DNA of 64,000 nucleotides, taken from contig JAXOFM010000001.1 in NCBI GenBank assembly GCA_044841755.1, positions 992,001-1,056,000 of the forward strand. The letters run 5' to 3'. Shown here piece after piece: positions 1 to 9,450 of this stretch. The notes under the pieces are model-generated. The model had not been told where the DNA came from, searched no databases, and saw only the letters and a list, made by a program, of their open reading frames with translations. Origin of the DNA: CAZAPO01 sp044841755. Its GTDB lineage: Bacteria > Bacteroidota > Bacteroidia > Flavobacteriales > Flavobacteriaceae. The translations under genes and the position numbers were made by a program. Every line of letters starts with the position of its first letter. The first letter of the stretch is position 1.

Positions 1-2535
1 AGTCCATCTACTTCAAAATTAATTGAAGAGTTTAGTGCTAAATATGGAAACGTTCGTCACATAGTATATGATGCTATTTCTGAGTCTGCTGCTGTAGAGG
101 CATATAAGAATAAATATGGTGAAAGAGGATTAGCTAATTACGATTTTTCACAGGCCTCGACTATAGTTTCTATTGGTGCAGATTTCTTAGGTGATTGGCA
201 AGGCGGTGGATTTGATTCAGCCTATGCCAAGGGACGTATTCCAAAAGATGGGAAAATGTCTCGTCATATTCAGTTTGAATCTAATATGACATTAACTGGT
301 GCAAATGCTGATAAACGTGTTCCATTAAAGCCAAGTGAGCAAAAACAAGCATTAGCTAGTTTATATAATAAGATAGTAGGTGGTTCAGGTAGCTCAAACT
401 TACCTGTACATATTGAAGAGGCTGTTGCTAAAGCAGCATCTGAATTACAGAAAGCTGGAAGTAATGCTGTTCTACTTACTGGAGTTCAGGACGTAAATGC
501 ACAAACGGTTGTTTTCGCAATCAATGAAGCTTTAGGCAGTAAAGCATTCGATCCTAGCACACCTATTAAAACAAGACAAGGTATTAATAGTGAAGTTACT
601 CAGTTAGTAGCAGATATGAATGCTGGAAAAGTTGGAGCATTAATTATGAGTGGTGTGAACCCAATGTACACATTATCAAATGCTGCCGATTTTGAGGCTG
701 GTTTAGCTAATGTTAATATGACAGTAGCATTCTCAATGAAAGAGGATGAAACATCTACGTTAGTGAATTATTTGGCTGCTGCTCCTCACTACTTAGAATC
801 TTGGGGTGATTTTGAAATGAAGAAAGGACATTATGCGCTTTCTCAGCCTGCAATCAGATCTTTATTCGATACAAGACAGTTTCAAGATGCATTATTAATG
901 TGGACTGAGAATGATAAATCTTACCACGATTATATTAAGGAGAACTGGGAAGCAAACATTTTAAACGAAGGTAATTGGAATCAGGCACTTCATGATGGTG
1001 TGTTTGTTGGAGCAGGAAATGAAGAAGTAACAGAATCTGATGATGAAGGTCAAACAACTGTTGATGCTGGAGCTGCTGCAAGAGCATTAGCAAGTACTTC
1101 TTCAAACGGAATAGAGTTAACGTTATATTCTAAAACAGGAATGGGTGATGGACAACAAGCAAATAACCCATGGTTGCAGGAATTCCCAGATCCGTTAACA
1201 AGATTAACTTGGGATAATTACTTAACCGTGTCTGAGGCTGATGCAAAAGAATGGGATTTATTCTTAGACCCAAGTAATTTCTTTTCTCAAAGTAGTCATG
1301 ATGCTACTGGAGGATTAAATGGTAAGTACGCTGAGGTTACGGCTAATGGAGTAACCATTACAGTTCCTGTAATCATACAACCAGGTCAGGCAAAAGGTAC
1401 GGTAGGTCTATCATTTGGTTATGGTAGAACTTTAGGCATGAAGTCTGAAATGCAAACAGGTGTAAATGCATATCCTTTATATGCAGACTTCAACAATGTA
1501 CAAGAAGTTACAATTACATCAGTAGGTGGAAAGCACGAGTTTGCTTCAGTGCAAATGCACAATACCTTAATGGGTCGTGGAGACATCATTAGAGAGACGA
1601 CTCTTGAAATTTTCAACACAAAAGATAAAGAACATTATAACCCGGTTCCTGTGGTTTCATTAAACCACAAAGAGACTCCTGTTAGTAAAGTAGATCTTTG
1701 GGATGAATTTGATCGTTCAATCGGGCATCACTTCAACCTTTCTATTGATCTGAATGCTTGTACAGGATGTGGGGCTTGTGTGATTGCTTGCCATGCAGAA
1801 AATAATGTTCCTGTTGTAGGTAAAGAAGAAGTTCGTCGTAGCCGTGATATGCATTGGTTACGTATAGATAGATATTATTCATCTGAAGACTCATTTGAGG
1901 GAGATAACGATAAGAAAGACAATATTAAAGGTTTAGGAAGTTCATTATCTAGCTTTGGTGAAATGGAAAGTCCGTCGGCGAATCCGCAAGTGGCATTCCA
2001 GCCAATTATGTGTCAGCACTGTAATCATGCTCCTTGTGAGACTGTTTGTCCAGTTGCGGCAACATCTCATGGTCGTCAAGGACAAAACCATATGGCATAC
2101 AACCGTTGTGTAGGTACGAGATACTGCGCTAACAACTGTCCTTATAAAGTACGTCGTTTCAACTGGTTCTTGTATAGCGAGAATGATGAGTTTGATTTCC
2201 ACATGAATGATGATCTAGGACGTATGGTAATCAATCCAGATGTTACTGTAAGATCTCGTGGTGTAATGGAGAAATGTTCTATGTGTATTCAAATGACACA
2301 AAAAACCATTCTTGATGCGAAACGTGATGGTAGAGCTGTGAAGCCAAATGAGTTTAAGACAGCATGTTCTGCAGCTTGTAGCTCTGGAGCAATGGTGTTC
2401 GGAGATATTAATGACAAAGAGAGCGATATATCAGCGCTTAAAGATGATAATAGAGCGTATCACTTACTTGAAGCAGTAGGTACAAGACCAAATGTAGTGT
2501 ACCAAACCAAAGTAAGAAATACTAACGAAGCATAA
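1..2535 (+). CDS. actB: Alternative complex III iron-sulfur subunit ActB (5' partial)
   Basis: The frame is open from base 1, so the gene begins left of the window; the first in-frame ATG at 256 is internal. ActB is the periplasmic molybdopterin-oxidoreductase-like Fe-S subunit of alternative complex III, which oxidises menaquinol and passes electrons to cytochrome c or directly to the oxidase. The visible part carries the end of the molybdopterin-like domain and then a ferredoxin-like domain with four cysteine clusters: CTGCGACVIAC at about 1756-1790, CQHCNHAPCETVC at about 2010-2050, CVGTRYCANNC at about 2107-2142, and CSMC/CSAAC at about 2277-2385. It heads an operon with actC (33-base gap), actD, actE, actF, coxB and coxA. 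ActA (multi-heme cytochrome) would be expected upstream. The family call is very secure. Confidence 0.95.
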   Translation, partial: SPSTSKLIEEFSAKYGNVRHIVYDAISESAAVEAYKNKYGERGLANYDFSQASTIVSIGADFLGDWQGGGFDSAYAKGRIPKDGKMSRHIQFESNMTLTGANADKRVPLKPSEQKQALASLYNKIVGGSGSSNLPVHIEEAVAKAASELQKAGSNAVLLTGVQDVNAQTVVFAINEALGSKAFDPSTPIKTRQGINSEVTQLVADMNAGKVGALIMSGVNPMYTLSNAADFEAGLANVNMTVAFSMKEDETSTLVNYLAAAPHYLESWGDFEMKKGHYALSQPAIRSLFDTRQFQDALLMWTENDKSYHDYIKENWEANILNEGNWNQALHDGVFVGAGNEEVTESDDEGQTTVDAGAAARALASTSSNGIELTLYSKTGMGDGQQANNPWLQEFPDPLTRLTWDNYLTVSEADAKEWDLFLDPSNFFSQSSHDATGGLNGKYAEVTANGVTITVPVIIQPGQAKGTVGLSFGYGRTLGMKSEMQTGVNAYPLYADFNNVQEVTITSVGGKHEFASVQMHNTLMGRGDIIRETTLEIFNTKDKEHYNPVPVVSLNHKETPVSKVDLWDEFDRSIGHHFNLSIDLNACTGCGACVIACHAENNVPVVGKEEVRRSRDMHWLRIDRYYSSEDSFEGDNDKKDNIKGLGSSLSSFGEMESPSANPQVAFQPIMCQHCNHAPCETVCPVAATSHGRQGQNHMAYNRCVGTRYCANNCPYKVRRFNWFLYSENDEFDFHMNDDLGRMVINPDVTVRSRGVMEKCSMCIQMTQKTILDAKRDGRAVKPNEFKTACSAACSSGAMVFGDINDKESDISALKDDNRAYHLLEAVGTRPNVVYQTKVRNTNEA

Positions 2536-2568
2536 ATAAATTAATAAAGAAACAATTATAAAAGGATT

Positions 2569-4020
2569 ATGGCGTCTCATTACGAAGCACCTATTAGAAG
2601 ACCTTTAGTTACAGGCGAAAAATCGTATCACGATGTTACTGTTGATGTGGCAAGACCTGTTGAAGGTAAAGCTAACAAGCAATGGTGGATAGTATTTTCT
2701 ATTTCTCTGGTTGCTTTCCTTTGGGGAATAGGATGTATCATTTACACAATTTCTACAGGTATTGGAACTTGGGGATTAAATAAAACCGTAGGTTGGGCTT
2801 GGGATATTACTAACTTCGTATGGTGGGTTGGTATTGGTCACGCAGGTACACTTATTTCTGCGGTACTGTTATTGTTCCGTCAAAAATGGAGAATGGCAAT
2901 TAACCGTTCTGCAGAGGCGATGACAATCTTCTCGGTAGTGCAAGCAGGTTTATTCCCAATCATTCACATGGGTCGTCCTTGGTTAGGATATTGGGTATTA
3001 CCAATTCCAAACCAGTTTGGATCACTTTGGGTTAACTTTAACTCACCACTGCTTTGGGACGTATTTGCGATCTCAACATATCTATCAGTATCATTAGTAT
3101 TCTGGTGGACAGGATTACTTCCTGATTTCGCAATGATTAGAGATAGAGCTGTAAAACCTTTCCAAAAGAAGATATATTCTTTATTAAGTTTCGGTTGGTC
3201 TGGTAGAGCTAAAGATTGGCAACGTTTTGAAGAAGTATCATTAGTACTTGCAGGTTTAGCAACACCATTAGTACTTTCTGTACATACAATTGTATCATTT
3301 GACTTCGCAACTTCGGTAATCCCAGGATGGCATACAACAATATTCCCTCCTTACTTCGTTGCAGGTGCGATCTTCTCAGGATTTGCAATGGTAAACACAC
3401 TACTTATTATTATGAGAAAAGTGTGTAACCTTGAAGATTATATTACTGTACAACACATCGAGTTAATGAATATTGTAATCATGATTACAGGGTCTATTGT
3501 AGGTGTGGCATATATTACTGAGTTATTTATTGCTTGGTATTCTGGAGTTGAGTATGAGCAATATGCATTCTTAAACAGAGCAACAGGACCTTACGCTTGG
3601 TCTTATTGGGCGATGATGACTTGTAACGTATTCTCTCCACAGTTTATGTGGTTCAAGAAACTAAGAACAAGTATTATGTTCTCGTTCTTTATCTCAATTG
3701 TAGTAAATATAGGAATGTGGTTTGAGCGTTTCGTAATTATTGTTACATCACTACATAGAGATTACTTACCATCTTCTTGGAGTATGTTCTCACCAACGTT
3801 TGTTGATATAGGAATATTTATTGGTACTATTGGGTTCTTCTTTGTATTGTTCCTATTATATGCTAGAACATTCCCAGTAATTGCGCAAGCAGAGGTAAAA
3901 ACGATATTAAAATCTTCCGGAGAAAGATATAAGAGATTAAGAGAAGCAGGTGAAAGTTTAGTAGGAACTGGATCTGATGAAAGAACTTCTGGAGATAAGT
4001 CTAAAAAAGATAAAAAATAA
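2569..4020 (+). CDS. actC: Alternative complex III integral membrane subunit ActC (NrfD/PsrC family)
   Basis: A 483-residue polytopic membrane protein with about ten hydrophobic segments, beginning with a soluble N-terminus (MASHYEAPIRRPL) and ending in a lysine-rich tail. It matches the NrfD/PsrC-like quinol-binding subunit of alternative complex III, which docks with the Fe-S subunit ActB and is thought to hold the quinol site and part of a proton path. The segment around residue 125 (FPIIHMGRPW) is typical of the family. It lies 33 bases after actB and 8 bases before actD, so it is co-transcribed. Length fits the family. Confidence 0.95.
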   Translation: MASHYEAPIRRPLVTGEKSYHDVTVDVARPVEGKANKQWWIVFSISLVAFLWGIGCIIYTISTGIGTWGLNKTVGWAWDITNFVWWVGIGHAGTLISAVLLLFRQKWRMAINRSAEAMTIFSVVQAGLFPIIHMGRPWLGYWVLPIPNQFGSLWVNFNSPLLWDVFAISTYLSVSLVFWWTGLLPDFAMIRDRAVKPFQKKIYSLLSFGWSGRAKDWQRFEEVSLVLAGLATPLVLSVHTIVSFDFATSVIPGWHTTIFPPYFVAGAIFSGFAMVNTLLIIMRKVCNLEDYITVQHIELMNIVIMITGSIVGVAYITELFIAWYSGVEYEQYAFLNRATGPYAWSYWAMMTCNVFSPQFMWFKKLRTSIMFSFFISIVVNIGMWFERFVIIVTSLHRDYLPSSWSMFSPTFVDIGIFIGTIGFFFVLFLLYARTFPVIAQAEVKTILKSSGERYKRLREAGESLVGTGSDERTSGDKSKKDKK

Positions 4021-4028
4021 GATAGCAT

Positions 4029-4562
4029 ATGGAAGCTACAAAAGTAATTCACGCTATTTATACAGATGATGATGTATTAATGTCAGCCGTTAAAAAGGTT
4101 AAGGCAGAAAAGCATCATATTGAAGAAATATACACTCCATTTCCTGTTCACGGATTGGATAAAGCTATGGGATTAGCACCAACAAGGTTAGCTATAACAG
4201 CATTTATGTATGGGTGTTTAGGTTTAACGGTGGCAATTACAATGATGAACTTCATCATGATCGAAGATTGGCCACAGAATATCGGTGGTAAACCAAGTTT
4301 TAGCTATTTAGAAAACATGCCAGCATTCGTTCCAATTATGTTTGAAATGACGGTTTTCTTTGCAGCGCATTTAATGGTAATCACTTTTTACTTAAGAAGT
4401 AGAATGTGGCCATTTAAGAAGGCTGAAAATCCAGATCCAAGAACTACTGATGACCATTTCTTAATGGAAATTGGAATTCACGGAAACGAAAAAGAGTTAG
4501 AAAAGCTACTTACTGAAACAGGAGCTGTTGAAATTAATATTGTAGATAAAGAAGCGCATTAA
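4029..4562 (+). CDS. actD: Alternative complex III membrane subunit ActD (DUF3341)
   Basis: A 177-residue protein with a cytoplasmic N-terminal domain of about 60 residues followed by two hydrophobic helices (roughly residues 55-80 and 95-120) and a charged C-terminus. This is the layout of ActD (DUF3341), a small subunit of alternative complex III that packs beside ActC and ActF. It starts 8 bases after actC, and its stop is one base before the actE start, so translation of the three is probably coupled. Its catalytic role, if any, is not evident from sequence. Confidence 0.92.
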   Translation: MEATKVIHAIYTDDDVLMSAVKKVKAEKHHIEEIYTPFPVHGLDKAMGLAPTRLAITAFMYGCLGLTVAITMMNFIMIEDWPQNIGGKPSFSYLENMPAFVPIMFEMTVFFAAHLMVITFYLRSRMWPFKKAENPDPRTTDDHFLMEIGIHGNEKELEKLLTETGAVEINIVDKEAH

Positions 4563-4563
4563 T

Positions 4564-5121
4564 ATGAAAGGCTTAGTTAAAATATTTGTATTGGTATTTA
4601 TGGCGAGTTTGGTAGTTTCTTGTAAAAAAGATTCTAGACCAAACTATCAGTTCTTCCCTAACATGTATGAATCATCGAGCTACGAAACTTATGGTGAGTA
4701 CGAAATATTTCCAGATGAGCAATCAGCTATGTTACCTGTTGAAGGAACTATAGCAAGAGGATACTCATTAATGGAGTACGGAAGTTCTAATGAAGAGTTT
4801 GAGCGCGCGAAAGTTGAGTTACTAAATCCGTTAGACTCTGCGCAAGTTGATCTAGATAGAGGTAAAGAATTATATGATATTTATTGTGGTATTTGTCATG
4901 GTGCCAAAGGTGACGGACAAGGAAACTTGGTGAAAAAAGAAAAGATATTAGGTATTCCAAGTTATGATGACGCTGGAAGAGCTATTACTGAAGGAGGAGC
5001 ATACCATACTATTTATTACGGTAAAAATGCCATGGGTTCATATAAGAACCAACTTAATGAAGAAGAGCGTTGGCAAGTTATTGCTTATGTGATGAAGTTA
5101 AAAGCAGATTTAGAAAATTAA
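4564..5121 (+). CDS. actE: Alternative complex III mono-heme cytochrome c subunit ActE
   Basis: A 185-residue exported lipoprotein: hydrophobic signal segment ending at Cys20, which would be lipidated. One heme c site is visible, CGICH with Cys108, Cys111 and His112; the distal methionine is probably in the later NAMGSY segment. The C-terminal helix (EEERWQVIAYVMKL) is typical of small class I cytochromes c. In the complex this subunit receives electrons from the Fe-S/multi-heme part and hands them to the oxidase. It begins one base after actD, and actF follows after 25 bases. Confidence 0.94.
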   Translation: MKGLVKIFVLVFMASLVVSCKKDSRPNYQFFPNMYESSSYETYGEYEIFPDEQSAMLPVEGTIARGYSLMEYGSSNEEFERAKVELLNPLDSAQVDLDRGKELYDIYCGICHGAKGDGQGNLVKKEKILGIPSYDDAGRAITEGGAYHTIYYGKNAMGSYKNQLNEEERWQVIAYVMKLKADLEN

Positions 5122-5146
5122 GATTTAGATAAAGTTATATAACGAT

Positions 5147-6454
5147 ATGTATACGTTTTCAAACCGATTAAAAATATTTTCTGTTATTCTAATCATTCTA
5201 GGAGCAGGATTATGGGGTACAAGTTATATGTCTTCACACGTTACTGTTGAAGAGGTAAAGACTATGCTAGCTGAAGAAGCATCACATGGAGGCGGACATG
5301 GCGAAGCAGCTCATGGAGCAGCTGATGCTCATGGTGAATCTGTAGATGACCATGGTGATGAGCATGCAGAGCATGTAATGCACCAGATTCATAACAGACC
5401 TTACTCTGCTCTTTATGTGGCAGCGTTTTTCTTTTTTATGATTGCTTTAGGAGTGCTTGCATTTTACGGTATTCAATACGCTTCTCAAGCAGGATGGTCA
5501 CCAGTACTATTTAGAGTCATGGAAGCTATTACATATTATGTGTTACCAGGAGGTATATTGGTGTTGTTAATTGCCTTATGGGCAGGACCACATTTATTTA
5601 TCTGGATGGATCCTGAAGTTGTAGCTCATGATGAGTTAATTCAAGGTAAATCAGGATTTCTTAACAAAACAGGGTTTATCATAAGAGGAGTAATTTTCTT
5701 AGGAGGTTGGAGTTTGTATCGTTACTTCTCTCGTAAATTCTCTTTAGCTCAAGATAGTGCTGATGATAACAGTAACTTTAAAAAGAACTTTCGTATTTCA
5801 GCGGCATTCTTAGTATTCTATATCTATACAGAATCTATGATGTCTTGGGACTGGATTATGAGTGTTGATCCACACTGGTTCTCAACTTTATTTGGATGGT
5901 ATGTATTTGCTAGTATGTTTGTAAGCGGAATTACAGTAATTGCATTAATTACTATTTACCTAAAATCTAAAGGACTATTAGAATTTGTAAATGATAGCCA
6001 TATGCATGATTTAGCTAAATTCATGTTTGCTATCAGTATATTCTGGACGTACTTATGGTTCTCACAATTTATGTTAATCTGGTATGCAGATATTCCAGAA
6101 GAGGTAACCTATTTTGTAACTCGTATTGAAGATTATAAATTGCCATTCTTCGGAATGTTAGCACTTAACTTTATATTCCCATTCTTAGTATTAATGAATA
6201 GTGACTATAAGCGTATTCCTTGGTTTATCGTGATGGCTGGTATTGCTATTTTAGTAGGTCACTATGTTGATGTTTATAATATGATCATGCCTGCAACTGT
6301 TGGCGATAGATGGGGCTTTGGTATGGCTGAGTTTGGAGCTGTATTCTTTTTCCTTGGGTTATTCTTGTTGATAGTGTTTTATGCACTGTCGAAAGAGTCG
6401 CTGTTGGCAAAAGGAAATCCGTTTGTTAAAGAAAGTGAGCAATTCCATTATTAA
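5147..6454 (+). CDS. actF: Alternative complex III membrane subunit ActF
   Basis: A 435-residue membrane protein with about ten hydrophobic segments, the second large membrane subunit of alternative complex III and related in fold to ActC. After the first helix there is a periplasmic His/Asp/Glu-rich stretch (residues about 45-85, repeated HGE/HGD motifs) that may bind metal or be a flexible linker; such stretches are common in Bacteroidetes ActF. Conserved-looking membrane motifs include MMSWDWIMSVDPHWFSTLFGWY. It is placed between actE (25 bases) and coxB (32 bases), consistent with a supercomplex of ACIII and oxidase encoded in one transcript. Confidence 0.93.
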   Translation: MYTFSNRLKIFSVILIILGAGLWGTSYMSSHVTVEEVKTMLAEEASHGGGHGEAAHGAADAHGESVDDHGDEHAEHVMHQIHNRPYSALYVAAFFFFMIALGVLAFYGIQYASQAGWSPVLFRVMEAITYYVLPGGILVLLIALWAGPHLFIWMDPEVVAHDELIQGKSGFLNKTGFIIRGVIFLGGWSLYRYFSRKFSLAQDSADDNSNFKKNFRISAAFLVFYIYTESMMSWDWIMSVDPHWFSTLFGWYVFASMFVSGITVIALITIYLKSKGLLEFVNDSHMHDLAKFMFAISIFWTYLWFSQFMLIWYADIPEEVTYFVTRIEDYKLPFFGMLALNFIFPFLVLMNSDYKRIPWFIVMAGIAILVGHYVDVYNMIMPATVGDRWGFGMAEFGAVFFFLGLFLLIVFYALSKESLLAKGNPFVKESEQFHY

Positions 6455-6486
6455 TAATTATTAAAAAGTAAAGACGAAGAATAACA

Positions 6487-7557
6487 ATGACTGCTTTATT
6501 AACAATTATAGTTTTAGTTTCTATTACAGTTGCTATTTGGCAAATGGTAAAGATCTTCGATTTAGCTAATGCTAAAAATGAAGGTTCGCAAGTTGCTAGT
6601 GACAAGGATAATAGAGTTAATGGTTACTTAATGATGGGCTTTTTGGCTTTTATTTACATCATTACCATAATAAGTTGTGTAAAATGGGGGGATTTACCTT
6701 TATTATCTAATTCAGCTTCAGAGCATGGACCTCAAATTGATAACTTGATGGTAATCTCAATGATACTCATCTTTATAGTTCAAACATTTACACAGTTTTT
6801 ATTACACTATTTTGCCTTTAAGTATAAAGGAGAAAAAGGTAAGAAAGCGCTATTCTTTGCAGACAGTGCTAAGTTAGAGTTCATTTGGACAATAATACCT
6901 GTTATTGTGCTGGCTGGATTAATCATGTATGGATTGTTCACTTGGTCTGATATCATGAACTATGAAGAAGAGGAAGATGCTATTGTGGTTGAATTATATG
7001 CACAACAGTTTAATTGGAAAGCCAGATACGCTGGAGAGGATAATGTTCTTGGAGATGCTAATGTAAGATTAATTGATATTGATAGAGCTAACATTCTTGG
7101 AGTGGATGAAGCAGACCCGAATGCACAAGATGATGTTATAACTACGGAGTTACACTTACCGGTTGGAAGACAAGTAATCTTTAAAATGCGTTCACAGGAT
7201 GTATTACACTCAGCATATATGCCGCACTTTAGAGCCCAAATGAACTGTGTTCCTGGTATGATTACAAATTTCTCTTTCACACCAACAGTTACTACGGCCG
7301 AAATGAGGCAAACTCCTGAAATGGCAGATAAGGTAACTAGAATTAATAGGATTAGAACTGAGAAAAGTGAAAAGCTATTAGCTAAAGGTGAAGAAGCATT
7401 AGAACGTTATGAGTTTGATTATGTATTGATCTGTAATAAGATTTGTGGAAAATCTCATTACAACATGCAAATGAAAATTGTTGTGGAAACAGAAGAAGAG
7501 TACCAAGCTTGGATGAGTCAGCAACAGCTATTCAAAGACTCATTGATTCAAAATTAA
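6487..7557 (+). CDS. coxB: Cytochrome c oxidase subunit II (CuA subunit)
   Basis: A 356-residue subunit II of an aa3-type heme-copper oxidase. Hydrophobic segments lie near the N-terminus and at about residues 45-70, 90-120 and 135-160, followed by the periplasmic cupredoxin domain. The binuclear CuA ligands are visible: His241, Cys316, Cys320, His324 and Met327 (motif C-x3-C-x3-H-x2-M). The distance from His241 to Cys316 (75 residues) is longer than in classical subunit II because of an extra charged helical stretch (about residues 265-300). It receives electrons from cytochrome c or ActE and passes them to subunit I, encoded 32 bases downstream. Confidence 0.96.
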   Translation: MTALLTIIVLVSITVAIWQMVKIFDLANAKNEGSQVASDKDNRVNGYLMMGFLAFIYIITIISCVKWGDLPLLSNSASEHGPQIDNLMVISMILIFIVQTFTQFLLHYFAFKYKGEKGKKALFFADSAKLEFIWTIIPVIVLAGLIMYGLFTWSDIMNYEEEEDAIVVELYAQQFNWKARYAGEDNVLGDANVRLIDIDRANILGVDEADPNAQDDVITTELHLPVGRQVIFKMRSQDVLHSAYMPHFRAQMNCVPGMITNFSFTPTVTTAEMRQTPEMADKVTRINRIRTEKSEKLLAKGEEALERYEFDYVLICNKICGKSHYNMQMKIVVETEEEYQAWMSQQQLFKDSLIQN

Positions 7558-7589
7558 TTTAAACAGAAAGAATAAAACTTATATAGATT

Positions 7590-9380
7590 ATGTCAGCACA
7601 CGCAGATACTCACGATCACGAAGACCACGGACATCATCATAAAGAAACTTTTGTGACTAAATACATTTTTAGTCAAGACCATAAAATGATTGCTAAGCAG
7701 TACCTAATTACTGGTACCATCATGGGAGTCATTGGTATCATCATGTCACTATTGATACGTATGCAAATTGCATGGCCAGAAGAACCAAATGCAATTTTTT
7801 CAGCATTACTAGGTAAATGGGGACCTGACGGTGTAATGGATGCTGATATTTATTTGGCGCTGGTGACCATTCATGGTACAATCATGGTGTTCTTTGTACT
7901 AACTGCAGGTTTAAGTGGTACTTTTAGTAACCTTTTAATTCCGTTACAGATTGGTGCACGTGATATGGCATCAGGATTCCTTAATATGGTTTCTTATTGG
8001 TTATTTTTCCTGTCAAGTGTTTTCATGGTGTTATCTTTATTTGTTGAAGCTGGACCAGCTGCAGCTGGATGGACTATTTATCCACCGTTATCAGCATTAC
8101 CATTAGCACAAGGAGGATCAGGAGCAGGTATGACACTTTGGTTAGTTTCTATGGCAATTTTCATTGCATCTTCTTTATTAGGATCTCTAAATTATATCGT
8201 AACTGTTATTAACTTGAGAACTAAAGGAATGTCTATGACAAGACTTCCATTAACAATATGGGCATTCTTTGTAACGGCTATTATTGGTGTAGTTTCATTC
8301 CCAGTTTTACTATCTGCAGCACTATTATTAATAATGGATAGAAGCTTTGGAACATCATTCTTCTTATCAGATATATTTATTCAAGGTGAGGTGTTACACT
8401 ATCAAGGAGGTTCACCAGTATTATTTGAGCACCTCTTTTGGTTCTTAGGGCATCCAGAGGTATATATTGTAATACTTCCGGCAATGGGAATTGTATCAGA
8501 AGTAATGGCTGTAAATTCTCGTAAACCAATTTTTGGTTATCGTGCAATGATTGCTTCAATATTAGCTATTGCATTCCTTTCTACAATTGTATGGGGACAT
8601 CATATGTTTATTTCAGGAATGAATCCATTCCTAGGGTCAGTATTTACATTTACAACATTATTGATTGCTATTCCATCAGCAGTGAAAGCATTTAACTGGA
8701 TTACCACTCTCTGGAAAGGTAATCTCCAGATGAATACAGGAATGCTATTCTCAATAGGCATGGTTTCTACTTTTATAACCGGAGGTCTTACAGGAATCAT
8801 TTTAGGAGATAGTGCTTTAGATATTAATGTTCATGATACCTACTTTGTGGTAGCTCACTTCCACTTAGTAATGGGTATTTCTGCATTATATGGTATGTTT
8901 GCTGGTATTTATCACTGGTTCCCTAAGATGTTTGGTAGAATGCTGAATAAGAATTTAGGATACATACATTTCTGGGTAACAGCTGTATGTGCTTATGGAG
9001 TTTTCTTCCCAATGCACTTCATAGGTATGGCTGGATTACCAAGACGTTATTATACAAATAGTAACTTCCCGTTATTTGATGATGTATCTGATGTGAACGT
9101 GATAATCACAATATTTGCACTTATAGGTGGAGCGTTCCAATTAGTATTCCTTTGGAATTTCTTCTATAGCATTTTCTATGGAAAGAAAACAGTTCAAAAC
9201 CCTTGGAAAGCTACTACATTGGAATGGACAGCTCCAATCAAACATATTCACGGTAACTGGGAAGGAGAAATTCCTCATGTACACCGTTGGGCATACGATT
9301 ATAACAATCCACAACATGATGAAGAGTTTGTACCTCAAGATGTGCCGATGAAAGAGGGTGAAGAAGAGTTACACCATTAG
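7590..9380 (+). CDS. coxA: Cytochrome c oxidase subunit I (heme a/a3-CuB)
   Basis: A 596-residue catalytic subunit that reduces O2 to water and pumps protons. The N-terminus is His-rich (HADTHDHEDHGHHHK) and is followed by twelve expected transmembrane helices. Ligands visible: heme a His95 and His425, heme a3 His423, and CuB His288, His337 and His338. The HPEVY motif supplies Tyr292, the residue cross-linked to CuB in A-family oxidases, and HDTYFVVAHFH covers 415-425. It is the last gene of the ACIII/oxidase operon; a terminator follows at 9411. Subunits III and IV are encoded 20 kb away at 29899-31910. Confidence 0.97.
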   Translation: MSAHADTHDHEDHGHHHKETFVTKYIFSQDHKMIAKQYLITGTIMGVIGIIMSLLIRMQIAWPEEPNAIFSALLGKWGPDGVMDADIYLALVTIHGTIMVFFVLTAGLSGTFSNLLIPLQIGARDMASGFLNMVSYWLFFLSSVFMVLSLFVEAGPAAAGWTIYPPLSALPLAQGGSGAGMTLWLVSMAIFIASSLLGSLNYIVTVINLRTKGMSMTRLPLTIWAFFVTAIIGVVSFPVLLSAALLLIMDRSFGTSFFLSDIFIQGEVLHYQGGSPVLFEHLFWFLGHPEVYIVILPAMGIVSEVMAVNSRKPIFGYRAMIASILAIAFLSTIVWGHHMFISGMNPFLGSVFTFTTLLIAIPSAVKAFNWITTLWKGNLQMNTGMLFSIGMVSTFITGGLTGIILGDSALDINVHDTYFVVAHFHLVMGISALYGMFAGIYHWFPKMFGRMLNKNLGYIHFWVTAVCAYGVFFPMHFIGMAGLPRRYYTNSNFPLFDDVSDVNVIITIFALIGGAFQLVFLWNFFYSIFYGKKTVQNPWKATTLEWTAPIKHIHGNWEGEIPHVHRWAYDYNNPQHDEEFVPQDVPMKEGEEELHH

Positions 9381-9410
9381 AGCTTAGATTAGTTATATAA
9401 TATATTTAGA

Positions 9411-9436
9411 GCCTCTCTTTTTAGAGAGGCTTTTTC
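9411..9436 (+). terminator. Rho-independent terminator after coxA
   Basis: An 8-bp stem (GCCTCTCT / AGAGAGGC, 9411-9418 and 9423-9430) with a TTTT loop, followed by a T-run. It ends the act-cox operon. Its T-run leads straight into the ruvB promoter box. Confidence 0.88.
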
Positions 9437-9438
9437 TT

Positions 9439-9446
9439 TATATTTG
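9439..9446 (+). promoter_or_regulatory. -7 promoter element of ruvB
   Basis: TATATTTG fits the Bacteroidetes -7 consensus TAnnTTTG exactly. The ruvB ATG begins only 4 bases after the final G, so the transcript start should fall at or within the start codon (leaderless mRNA inferred). No clear -33 TTTG is present; the terminator loop occupies that place. Confidence 0.6.
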
Positions 9447-9450
9447 GGAT

